This document shows, piece by piece, positions 17,837 through 28,400 of a DNA stretch of 63,003 nucleotides. Both the position numbers and the translations under genes were made by a program. Source of the stretch: CAZROT01 sp964601895 (GTDB lineage: Bacteria > Pseudomonadota > Gammaproteobacteria > Enterobacterales > Enterobacteriaceae); NCBI GenBank assembly GCA_964601895.1, contig CAZROT010000012.1, positions 1 to 63,003 on the forward strand, written 5' to 3'. Within the stretch, counting starts at the first letter, position 1, and each line of letters opens with the position of its first letter. The notes under the pieces were generated by a model that ran no database searches, had not been told where the DNA came from, and was given only the letters and a program-made list of their open reading frames with translations.

Positions 17837-18556
17837 TTAGTGAATTTCACTATTCATGTCATGATAGATGACCGCTTTCAGTGCCTGTCGTGCCTGTTCT
17901 TCGTTAAGTGGCGTTGCTCGCTTTTTAACCTGTGCCAGGATGAATGAAGTACGGTTGTCTTTATTATCCTCAACACCTTGTGCTACGACTGCGAGATTAG
18001 GATATGTTGTCGTCAGCACACAGGCTCCAATGGCTGCTGTGCCTTCAGGCAGCACACGAGTCGATACTTTTTCAGCAGCGATAGCCGTTCCTTCCGGTAT
18101 GGCTAATTCTTTAGCATGAGTAGTTATTTTCCATCCATTTATCTGTTTTAACGCTGCGGGGTGAGAGGCAATCAGTTGAATGGCTATTTTTTGTGCTACG
18201 TCTTTCTGGTGCATTAATGCACACATTTCAACACGAGTAGTGATAAGCCCTTTAATCTGTTGTACTTCATACAATTTCATGGCATCAACAGTCGCCTGTA
18301 CAAGGTTACCGTCAATCGTAGAATTCATCACGGCCACAAATGCCAACGCATTTTGCTCAGCGGCCAGTTTAAACGCATTGGTTGGTGTTCCTGAAAATTG
18401 TATCTTTGCGGTCAAATGGGGTTGCTGTTTAAACAGTTTATGGATAGCAGCATCATTAAAACTACCTCGTGATGCCTGAACATAAATGGTGTCAGACAGT
18501 GCTGATGCAGTAAAGATAGACACCATGAAGGAAAGTACCCATAATCGTCTTCTCAC
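17837..18556 (-). CDS. exported prephenate dehydratase-like protein
   Basis: A 239-residue protein that starts at a GTG with GAGGAG upstream. The N-terminus MRRRLWVLSFMVSIFTASALS is a typical Sec signal peptide, so the mature part is predicted to be periplasmic. The rest resembles the prephenate dehydratase (PDT) domain: a NSTIDGNLVQAT block like the NSxxG segment, TTRVEMCALM in the position of the I-x-H-x-L strand, EGTAAIGACVLTTTYPNLAVV, and VEDNKDNRTSF where PDT has its TRF motif. Here TRF is TSF, so a key catalytic Arg is replaced by Ser. No chorismate mutase or ACT domain is present. It could be an inactive ligand-binding relative or a divergent enzyme. Confidence 0.7.
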   Translation of the reverse strand: MRRRLWVLSFMVSIFTASALSDTIYVQASRGSFNDAAIHKLFKQQPHLTAKIQFSGTPTNAFKLAAEQNALAFVAVMNSTIDGNLVQATVDAMKLYEVQQIKGLITTRVEMCALMHQKDVAQKIAIQLIASHPAALKQINGWKITTHAKELAIPEGTAIAAEKVSTRVLPEGTAAIGACVLTTTYPNLAVVAQGVEDNKDNRTSFILAQVKKRATPLNEEQARQALKAVIYHDMNSEIH

Positions 18557-18807
18557 CTTATTCTCCTCTTAATTTTATTGCTATTATTTTATTTTCCTGT
18601 GGCCACTACTGCTGTTTCAACAGGATATGCCAGGAAAAAACATGCTGGCACGAGGCTACAGATAACGCTTATAGCCGATCAAAATAATGCCCTATAATCT
18701 AGTGCAAAATATTTCCATTCTACCAACAAGAAATTCAGGTATAATTTATGACAAAAGACCTGGTTTAAACTATTCGCTAGCTACTCCATTCACAGGAAGA
18801 AGGGCGC

Positions 18808-19236
18808 ATGTCAGAAAAAGAAAATAAACAGCTGATACAAATCCCTGCTGAAAAACTGGTTGATGCCCTGCTGCATGCAAAGCAATTTGAGCAGCATTAT
18901 GCCACACAGGAATCGGTAGATAACCTGAAAGAACGCATGGATAGCAAATTCGAACAGGTTAATACCAGATTTGAGCAGATTAATGACAGATTTGAGCAAA
19001 TTAATGACAGATTCGAACAGGTTAGTGCCAGATTTGAGCAATTCAATGAAAAACTGACTGAATATCGTGCTGAAGTTAATCAACGTTTCTTGCAGGTAGA
19101 TAGGCGTTTCGATGAAATCAGGGAAAACAACCGCCATACCAACAACAAGCTTGATCGCCTGCAGTGGTTTATTGTTGCCGCTGCACTGGCATTCATTTTT
19201 AAAGATTACGTGTTCAAATCTTTGGCGGGAATCTGA
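18808..19236 (+). CDS. coiled-coil protein with C-terminal membrane anchor
   Basis: A 142-residue protein. Residues 35-115 are a strong coiled coil built from 7-residue units of the type RFEQIND (about seven tandem heptads), recently duplicated at the DNA level. Residues 120-140 (LQWFIVAAALAFIFKDYVF) form one hydrophobic helix, so it is probably a tail-anchored membrane protein facing the cytoplasm. It resembles DUF1640-type and phage XhlA-like small coiled-coil proteins in layout only. GGAAGAAGG lies just upstream of the ATG. Function unknown. Confidence 0.7.
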   Translation: MSEKENKQLIQIPAEKLVDALLHAKQFEQHYATQESVDNLKERMDSKFEQVNTRFEQINDRFEQINDRFEQVSARFEQFNEKLTEYRAEVNQRFLQVDRRFDEIRENNRHTNNKLDRLQWFIVAAALAFIFKDYVFKSLAGI

Positions 19237-19903
19237 CAGCAAATTGCTGATTAAGATCAGTCCAGAATAGCGATAACAACGCCAGTCCTGCCCGCATAAC
19301 CACCACCAGATGCAGATGGTAACATCGCAAAAATTACTGTCATTACCACCGCATACAGACTGAAATCCGCTATAGCATGACGTGTTTATTTCCGTGCTAT
19401 ATTCACCCATACCATGCAGAAAGTTATGAAAACTTCCCTGTCTGTTCCGCATGGGTAATCAGGCACATAAAGGATGCTCACTGTTATCATCGGCCAGGCA
19501 GGGTATACTGAAAATCAGCAACATACCTGCCGGGTAACGAGTTAGAAAAAATCATACCAGTTATTATCTTCAGTGGATTGCGCAGAGAATAGTATGATTA
19601 TAACTATGAATATCAATATGTTACTTGAAAAGTTTTGTATTGGCGTCTATGGTAACCAACATAGTCAGCTATTTTTTGATCAGTGAAAATTTTTATGTAA
19701 CTAAATATCAGTGTGTTAACCATAATCTGCATGCTTAATGAATCAGATTAATGGTGAAATGCACTCGCCGGTGCTAGATTTAACGTATATCAGCGTATTA
19801 TTTTTTGCTTAATTTTATCGGTTATTTTTAACTGTTGTTTTCTTTTCTGTACGTTCGCTGACTTTCGTAAAATCATGCCGTTTTTAAAAAGGAGGGGGTT
19901 TCT
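19237..19903. other. long intergenic region with a possible gene relic
   Basis: 667 bp without an intact gene. The first 140 bp carry a possible relic on the minus strand, listed separately. The remainder is AT-rich and should include the ybfA promoter. In E. coli the seqA-pgm and kdp genes lie in this interval; none is recognisable. Confidence 0.5.
19257..19377 (-). pseudogene. possible relic of an exported subtilase-like gene
   Basis: One frame of the reverse strand reads YAVVMTVIFAMLPSASGGG then YAGRTGVVIAILD followed by a stop. The first part looks like a signal peptide, and the second resembles the start of an S8 subtilase domain (G-x-G-V-x-V-A-V-L-D). No downstream protease sequence follows. 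It could be chance. Confidence 0.25.
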
Positions 19904-20104
19904 GTGTACTCTATTTATCCATTACATCAGATTGCTCTACGCCGTAGTGCAGTCATTTTGACAGGTATTCTGGCTTTACCCGTCATGCTTTTTTGTCGCG
20001 ATCGTGCCCGGTTTTACAGCTATCTGCACCGGGTCTGGTTGAAAACCAGTGATAAACCAGTATGGCTCTCTCAAGCCGAGCTCACGGGTTGTTATTTTTA
20101 CTGA
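19904..20104 (+). CDS. ybfA: YbfA family small membrane protein (DUF2517)
   Basis: A 66-residue protein from a GTG at 19904, preceded by AAGGAGG at good spacing. The C-terminal half RDRARFYSYLHRVW followed by KTSDKPVWLSQAE is nearly identical to E. coli YbfA as I remember it. One hydrophobic helix (residues 15-31) precedes it. Function is unknown. In E. coli ybfA lies next to the kdp operon; here kdp is missing but ybfA keeps its relative position and strand. Confidence 0.85.
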   Translation: MYSIYPLHQIALRRSAVILTGILALPVMLFCRDRARFYSYLHRVWLKTSDKPVWLSQAELTGCYFY

Positions 20105-20349
20105 CAATCATCTGAACGCTTGTCACATGAAGACCGCCTCTCATAACCGATGGCGGTTTCTTTCAAAGTTATCACGTTGATTATTCTGCCAGTAATCTCT
20201 ATCCCGATTCAAATACATATCTGGACAAGCCGTATTAAAATGGCAACAACAGTCTGCTGCTAAAACAGAGAGGTCATCTATTACGGCCATTTATTATTAA
20301 AATCAATTATTTTTTTACTAAATTATAGCTAAATTCATATAATTAATGC

Positions 20350-21771
20350 ATGACTGACTTAACCGCTATTAAACAGCATCTACCCTGGGTGATCGCAATC
20401 ACGTTATTTATGGAGCAGCTTGATGCGACCATTCTGAATACCGCTATTCCTTCCATGGCACTTGATCTCGAGGTAGCACCGCTTAGCCTGAAAGCAGTAG
20501 TGACAAGCTATATCCTCAGTCTCGCCGTTGGCATTCCGGTCAGTGGCTGGCTGGCCGATCGCTTTGGTACCCGACGTGTCCTTAGCAGCGCAGTGGCAAT
20601 TTTCACTGTTGCTTCGTTATGCAGCGGGCTATCCGTTAACATTCCCATGCTGGTCGCTGCGCGTATTCTGCAGGGAGCAGGCGCTGCCATGATGATTCCG
20701 GTTGGGCGTCTTGCTATTATCCGTACGTTTGCCAAATCCGAATTACTGAGGGCAATGAATTTTGTCATTATTCCTGCACTGATCGGGCCATTACTTGGCC
20801 CGGTTGTCGGTGGGGTTATTGTGCACTGGCTGCCCTGGAGAGTTATTTTTTTTATCAACATACCAATAGGCCTCCTGACTCTCTATTTTATCCACCGTTA
20901 TATGCCGGACTATCGTGCCGAAACGAAGCATCCACTGGATATTATCGGATTTGTTCTGTTTGGCTCCGGTAGCGCCCTGCTGTCATGGTTGCTGGAAGTC
21001 TTCGGTGAACATAATATTGATACCACTTCAGCCACAATTTTATTCATATTGTCTTTTGGACTGCTGGCTACCTATATCCTGCATGCACGTAACAGGCACA
21101 ATGCGTTATTACGTCTGACGCTATTCAGGATACGCACTTTTCGCATATCCATCATAGGCGGATTTATTACCCGGCTTGGTCTGGGAGGCTTACCATTCCT
21201 GCTACCCCTTTTTTATCAGCTGGGTCTCGGGTTTACTCCATGGCAGTCCGGATTGCTGATGATGCCTTCTGCACTGGCAGCTATGATGATGAAAATCATT
21301 TCGGTCAGTATGCTGCGACGTTTTGGCTATCGTAAAGTTTTATGGAGCAATACTGCCCTGATAGGTATTACGCTGTGCCTGTTTGCTGCCATTACTCCTG
21401 GCACGCCAGTGATAGTGATAGTTGCGCTCGCACTATTGCAGGGATTTTTTAATTCGCTGCAATTCTCAGGCATGAATTCTCTTGCCTGGGCCGATATTGC
21501 AACACCAGATTCAAGCATGGCCAGTACCATGTCGAGTTCCATGCAGCAGATGTCAATGAGTTTTGGTCTGGCGCTGGGGACGCTGATAACAACCTGGTAT
21601 CTGGGTGATGTGTCTCAATCTGATAGCGCTGTTGTGATGACAGCGCTGCACCACGCCTTTTTAACTCTGGGTGGATTAACAATGTTGTCTGCATTTTGTT
21701 TTCTGGCTCTAAAGCCGGATGATGGAGAAAATGTCAGCAAAGGCAGTAATACACAGAGCCATAGCCAGTGA
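20350..21771 (+). CDS. MFS transporter, DHA2 (14-TM) drug:H+ antiporter type
   Basis: A 473-residue integral membrane protein. The N-terminal FMEQLDATILNTAIPSMA, motif A as GWLADRFGTRRV, LQGAGAAMMIPVGRL and the GPLLGPVVGG antiporter motif (motif C) place it in the EmrB/QacA/MdtD group. About 14 hydrophobic helices are visible. It most resembles MdtD-like members, which export organic acids or drugs by proton antiport. No adaptor gene of EmrA type is adjacent. No clear ribosome site precedes the ATG at 20350. Confidence 0.85.
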   Translation: MTDLTAIKQHLPWVIAITLFMEQLDATILNTAIPSMALDLEVAPLSLKAVVTSYILSLAVGIPVSGWLADRFGTRRVLSSAVAIFTVASLCSGLSVNIPMLVAARILQGAGAAMMIPVGRLAIIRTFAKSELLRAMNFVIIPALIGPLLGPVVGGVIVHWLPWRVIFFINIPIGLLTLYFIHRYMPDYRAETKHPLDIIGFVLFGSGSALLSWLLEVFGEHNIDTTSATILFILSFGLLATYILHARNRHNALLRLTLFRIRTFRISIIGGFITRLGLGGLPFLLPLFYQLGLGFTPWQSGLLMMPSALAAMMMKIISVSMLRRFGYRKVLWSNTALIGITLCLFAAITPGTPVIVIVALALLQGFFNSLQFSGMNSLAWADIATPDSSMASTMSSSMQQMSMSFGLALGTLITTWYLGDVSQSDSAVVMTALHHAFLTLGGLTMLSAFCFLALKPDDGENVSKGSNTQSHSQ

Positions 21772-22435
21772 TAACTGCCGTACCGGATTAAGTCTCACAG
21801 GAATTTCCTGCCAGCTTAGAAAACGGGCCATTCTACATTACCGGACAGAAATAACAGACAGATAACTGCGCATGGCTATCAACGTTTTTTTAAAATTTTT
21901 ATTATCGGCAATGGTAATAAAATAAGGTGAATCCGCGACAATCTGTTACTGCTAATCTATTTCTGGAAAAACATTACCACGCTGAAGTTATATCCTGTCA
22001 TCTGTCAGCATAACCGTAATATTATATTGATAAAATTTAATAATAATATAAACAGTGAATAATAAATTAATTAAATCAGAAACAAAATCGGCATAGTTAA
22101 TTTATTTTCTCACTATTTTTTACCTTTTAATAAATTTTATCAGTAGCGCTATTTTATACAAAGAAATAGTATCAGCCTTCGGTTACTCACTGTTTAAACA
22201 CTAAATAATATTTATTTTAAAATGTTTTCTCTGTAGTTTTTTATATCTGAATAAAAATATTTTCCCTATAAAAAATAACCGGCAATATTTTAATAAACCG
22301 CAAAATAATACCACATCACAGGATGCTATTTTGCGCATTCGTTATCTACAGGCAAAAAAGCCCGATAATTGATAACACTGCATAAACACACTCAACATGA
22401 ATTAATTGGCAATAAACAGTTTAAAGAAGGATATT
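21772..22435. other. AT-rich upstream region of the giant toxin gene
   Basis: 664 bp of increasingly AT-rich DNA with no ORF or RNA gene. Its position suggests that it carries the promoter of the 9-kb gene that follows. Such composition in front of accessory genes is typical of H-NS-type silencing (inference). Confidence 0.45.
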
Positions 22436-25400
22436 ATGGATATCAGGGATATTTTTGAGCAGGCATCACAGGGAACCGCACTTGATATTTTATTATTTAA
22501 CGCCGGAAAGAAAAATTATCTGTCTGAAATCACACAGCGTCTGCTCGGCAATATTACACAGCAGGAAAATGAGCAATTACAGTGGAATTTTTCTGCTGCC
22601 ATGGCAGCACGATTTCTTGTCGAGGCAGAATATCAGGGTACTGAAGGGGCAAAAGGATGGTTTACTGCTTTTGACCGTATGGCTGAGCAGGTGGTCAACT
22701 CACCGGCTTCTGATACTGCCAGCAAACCAGATCCTACACTGAGCGGCCAGCAGGGTGCAACAGAGATTCAGGATATCAGCGACATTGAAAAAAAATTACG
22801 CGCTCAATATTATCGCCAGCCACTGCAGCTTATTTTAGAAAAATTGCGTGCATTACCCGATGACAATCAATACCCCCATGGCTTAAATGCACCACTAGTG
22901 ACAGATTCTCATGCCATGCTGACAGCACTGGCAGAAGTAACTGAAACTACACAATTTTTCTTTAACCCAGTGTATGTCAGAACCATTGTGGCCGTCTCTA
23001 TCCACTGCCGCAATGATCGCCCATATCAGTGGTCAGTTTTTATTCCTGAAGCGGGACTGGGGAAAGTCTTTGGCAGTTATGCGGATTTTCACCGTGCAAT
23101 AACTGCCGTTTGTAATGCATTATCTGGTCTCTCCAGGCCTGAAGAAAACCGGCCGACTGGCGCCAGTTTCGTGGTTAAGATTAACGAAATTAGCCAGAAT
23201 CACAGAGAGCAGCACGATAATAAATGGAAAAGCATTCTTGCAAATGAATTTGCCTGGCTCTGCCGGGAGCTTAAAAAGCAACGCACTATTTTTCGCCTTA
23301 ACCATGCCATCAGTGCTGAAGTAACCGGTTATCTCTGGGAGAAACAGTACAACAACACGATAAGAGTGGCGGCGGTTGAAGTTAAAATAACAGATAAAAA
23401 CCGCGCCATCGTAGTGACAGTACACAATCCCGTCAGCAATTTTTCCTCTATCGTAGAAAACATCAGAAAACGTTACTGCAATAGTCAGGACTGGGTAACA
23501 AAAACAGGATACAGCATTGATATGAGCCCTTCTGCGTGGGTTCATCAACCCGTAATCCATCCACAACCGGCAGCAGAAAACAGCCATGAGCAGCATTATC
23601 AGGTCATTGTACAAATGGCAGATGATCCTGGTATCTGTAAAAAAATTGAAAAACTGGCAGCAAACAATGCACACAGAACGGTCGTCATACTGTATGAGAG
23701 CAAAAATGGGATACATAAAATCGCTCATGGCAACCTGGCAATACTGCGCTCTCCACAGGTACGCTGGCGTGTACGCTGGCAGGTGGTAGTACGCGAAGGA
23801 CCCGATGGTTTGCTCAGTGGCCAGCGCAGGAACACCCTTGGTAACGCCATTGAAATACTGCAGAACAAGATTAATCTGCAGCAACCTCACATAACCCTGG
23901 TAAAAATCAGGAATAAGATAACTGATATCGTGGCACAAACGTCTGGACCAGCGCAGGAAGCTCATCTCCCTGCTCGCGCTGATGGCACCAGAAAACAGGA
24001 TAGTCATGCCAGACAACCCCCATCAGCCGTGGAAATCCCTCAATCTGTTAGCACAACCATAAAACAACAGCCTGACACTGCTGGCGGGAAAACATTGATA
24101 GCGTTTACCGCAACACCTCTGCCCGGAAGTGAGCATGCCTTTGGTAATTATAACCAACTGATTCAAGAGATTTTGCACAAGTACCAATGTCGGGATATGG
24201 AGCTTTTTCAACTTGAAGAAATTCTACCGGCGGTGATACGCGATGTGGCTCTGCAGGCACAGGTTAGTACCCTGCCCTCGGTGGCACTGGAAAATCTGCT
24301 CGGCACTCTGGTAGAAGAAATGTACCGGCTTCCCCACCTTGCTGCTGGCGCACCCTGCGGTATAACCGCCTTACTTGCTCTTATTGTGAAAGAACTTTGT
24401 GCACTTGAAGCCGTGACTACGCTTGCTGAATATGACAGAGAAAGACTACTGCTGTTACTGATGGAAAAGATAGTCTCTGATAACGCAGTGGCTGGTCTCA
24501 GACCACCGGAAAGCAAAGAACTGCTGGCCGTCATTATGAAAGAAATTGTGGCTTCTGCGGCGATAAGCTGTCTTTCACCTGCAAGCCAGGGGAAAATTAT
24601 TGTTTCTCTCGTAGAAAAAATGGTCTCCTCCTGCCTTGTAAAGCCACTGAGACGCGCGGGAAGGGAGGAACTGGCTTTTTTCCTACTGGAAACAGTGATG
24701 TCACTGACATCAGTGACACATTTTTCCAATGATACCAGAGAAATGTTGTTTGCTACCCTGATGGAAAAAATGATCGCTTCCAGTCTGGTCACTGATCTTG
24801 CTCTTGATGACAGAAAAGTACTGCTTTATGCCCTGATGGAAAAAATGGCTTCTCTTTCCCACGGCCGCGGCCTCTCAGATGACGAACAGGTCAATCTGCT
24901 TACTATGCTGACAGAGCGCATTATTACTTCCACAACGATGGAAAATCTCAAGCCCGGGGACAGAAAAGAAGTGATGTTTATGCTACTGGCAAAACTGGCT
25001 TCCCTTGACTCGGTTAGCACACTGACGCAACAACACAAAGGCAGACTGTTTGGTGCATTACTGGAAAACATGATGTCATCTAAAGCTGTACTTGATCTCC
25101 GCTCGGCGGACAGAAAACAATTTCTCTGTGCACTGGTGGAAAAATCGCTTTCTTTCAGCGTACTAGCCGATCTCCATTTCCCTGAACGGAAAACGGTGAT
25201 TATTATGCTGCTGGAAAAAATCGCTGCCTTACAATTAACTACCAGGCTCACGCATAACAATCAGGAAAAATTTATCCTGGCAGTGGTACAGCATATAACT
25301 GCCGCATGGGCCGTGACCAGTCTGCGGGCTGCTTACCGCAAAACACTGCTCACTGAAATAGGTGAAAAAATCATGTCACTCCCGTTAGTGAATGCTTTTT

Positions 25401-28400
25401 CTTTGTGCAGAAAAAAAACACTACAGGCTTCCCTCAGGCAGCTGGAGGCAAGGCTGGATCCTGTCAGTGAAGAAACCAGCACACGCCTCAATACCCGTTT
25501 TCAACCCGGTACATCTGCACGAAAAAATAAATATCCGGCCTCTGCAGAAACAGCGGATACAACAGCAGCAAAACACAACAGGACTACTGATACCCACCAG
25601 CAGGCAACCACAGCATCAGTGCAGATAACAGCCTATGAAACACCGGTATTACTGACACCTGCCGGCCATTCGGTACCTTTTACCCCTTCACAAAGCCATG
25701 CTGATACCTCAGACAGCACTAAAAGCACAGTAAATCCTGGCACACAGGCAACAGATGTAGAAATTTCTGCGCACAGAATGCCGCCAAAATGGCTGGATAA
25801 TCAGCCTGCAAACGCGGGCCAGGAAAATGTCTCTCTGTGGCAGAGCCTCGATATTGTCGCGCAAGGTGAGCCTGTGCATGCCCCACGGCTCATTCTGCAG
25901 TTTGAAAATGAGGTACGGGAAGAAGTACTGGCGTTGCTGCATAAATATCCTGGCTCAGTGGTGGTTCAGATGGATATCAGTGACAGGATGCGTGTCTGGA
26001 GTGCACAGGGAGAGAGCCTGCATGGATCTGCCACAGCAGCGCTGACAGCACTCAGAAAAGAAAAAGCGCTGTCGGTGTATGTGGTGGGATATGGCCAGCA
26101 CCATGATATCGGCAGCACCAACACACAGACACTGGGAGCCAGAACTCCTGACAGGTTGCTTGAGCAGGTACTGACAGCATCAGCATACCTTGATCTGCAG
26201 CCGCAAAAAATCAGTCTGCTGGCCTGTCATGGTGCCAGTGACCATTCCCAGAACAGTTTTTTGCATAAACTCGCAAAAATCATCACAGAGCGTCAGGAAA
26301 AGCTGCACAAAGCAGACGCCGTGATACGGGCAGAGCAAAGCACAATAGCCAGGTTACTTGCCAGCATCAGGGAGTTAAAAGGCAGAACCCGGAAAATGGG
26401 AATTCTGCCAGATGGGAGTAAAGTGACCCAGGGCAGTGATGGAACAACGCAGTTCAAAGAAACCGGAAACAGCATCATGCTGTTGCGTAATGAACAGGGG
26501 GAGTTTATTCAGACAGATAATCTGCAGATAGCAGTGGAAAAAACAAAGGCACTGCTACATGAGTTGCTGGATGGAAAAATAACACTGGCGGGACTTAATG
26601 ATGATTCACTTGATCTACTGGCAAATGCATTCGCAAAGCCACTTTCCGGTGTCGCAGAACATGTCACAGACAGACGGTTACTGCAGCAGTCTTATCGGAC
26701 AATGACACAGCTGAAAACACTGCTAATGGAATGTCAGACCCTGTCCGGTGATGAAGGCGACCTGCCCATGTCCATGCCCCAAGCTCTGCAACAGGTAAAC
26801 AAACTGAAACAGGCTCTGCTGGAAGTAATCACTCAGGATATGGCACCGGCAGCTGTTAGCAGCGCGCAGACACAAAATCAGCAGACTAAAACCCTTACAT
26901 TTGCCAGAAAATTACTGGAAAAAAATCGCCAAAATCATTTTATCCGCATCATGAACACCCCGCCTGCCAGGGCTGTTATCCAGACCGGCACACATTTCAT
27001 GCAGGGCATGAGCCTGATACAGGGCATGAATGCGCTGGATAATGGTCATCAGCTGCTGCAAAAAGGGATACTCACAGCGTTTGAAGAACAGCAGCTGGAA
27101 GCAGACATGGCCATGATAAAGGCCGCGCTACTGATGGAATCGGTGGAAGAGCCCGTGGTACCCCTTTTCAGTCAGCTGGGTAATCGATTGAGCAGCGCCT
27201 CTCATGTGCCACTCAGCGGAGCAGGTACAAAAAATATGCTCACTGTCAGCCGCTGGCTGATAAAAATAGCACCTTTACTTAATCTGCCCGATGTAGTGTT
27301 CAATCTTCATGCGTTACATGAAGCCATGGTACGCAGCGCCCACGCAACAACAGCGCAGGAAAAACAGGAGATACTAACAGAAGCCATTTTTTCCGGGGCC
27401 AGTGTTTTTTCGGCGCTCGGTACAACGGCAATGGCTCTTAACGCTATGCCGGCAGCCCTGCCAGTGGCTTTTGTAATGACAGTACTGCTTTTCCTCGCGG
27501 GAAATATATGGAATGGCGTGCGCACCCTGCAGGAACTGGAGAAACGCTTAACACTGCACATCTGGGACAGACTGGAACTCTTCTGTTATGGCATGTCAGG
27601 GACTCCCTTATCTGTGCATATGCAAAACAGGCTGATGGCCGCCAATACGCAAGAACAGGCAAAACATCAGTATCAGGAAGAAAAAGCTCTGCAGGCACGC
27701 ATCCGCTTGAGCAACGAGCAGGAGGCAGAAGTCATTTATTACGAACAGGGTACGCTGGTGACGACAGACACAGGACGTACTTATTATCGCCTGCGAGTGC
27801 CAGGTTCATTCTGGCAGCAGGTCAGGGCCGCGATGAAGAGCCAGGATGTTCTTTTTCCTGATGCGCATCATGCAACAGAAGCAATACTGCGCATCATGAA
27901 TGCAGAGGAAACGGCAGACAGCAGTACCACTGTGGTGGACTGCATTCCTCCCTGGCTGTCCGATGCACTCAGACAGGAAATCAGAAAGGACGCCTGGCTA
28001 AAACACTTTTTACAGAAAAAATATCATACTGAGCGTTTCTCGCTGGAAAAAAGCCCGCTTAGCGTTTTCAGCACAACATTGCAACCTGCTGATCATGTGT
28101 TTAGTGCTACTACTGCAACCGCCAGTATGCAGATTCAGCGTCGTACGTGGGGTAATGTTAATATCGGCAGCAGACCTGTCTGGGGAAATTTTGACAGTAA
28201 CGGACTGGATGCATGCTGGCGTACAGCGGAAAATCTGTATCTTTTTCTGTCTGATGCACATGGGCATTATCGTCGCCTGTCTGTCCCAGGGAATGCCGCT
28301 TTACAGGCTGTCCTGACAGGCCGCCTGAATGCAAGCGACAGGCAAGACAGCCTTATTCTGGTTGCGGTAACATGGCAGGATAAAGGGGTACGTGTGATAC

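Noticed and set aside
23120..24792. 298- and 194-codon minus-strand frames inside the giant toxin gene
   Set aside because: Both are antisense to a continuous 9-kb coding region. The Ser-rich antisense product at 24208-24792 simply mirrors the 75-bp repeats.
24221..25420. 75-bp periodicity considered as satellite DNA or minisatellite
   Set aside because: The DNA units are highly diverged and only the protein pattern is conserved, so selection is on the protein.
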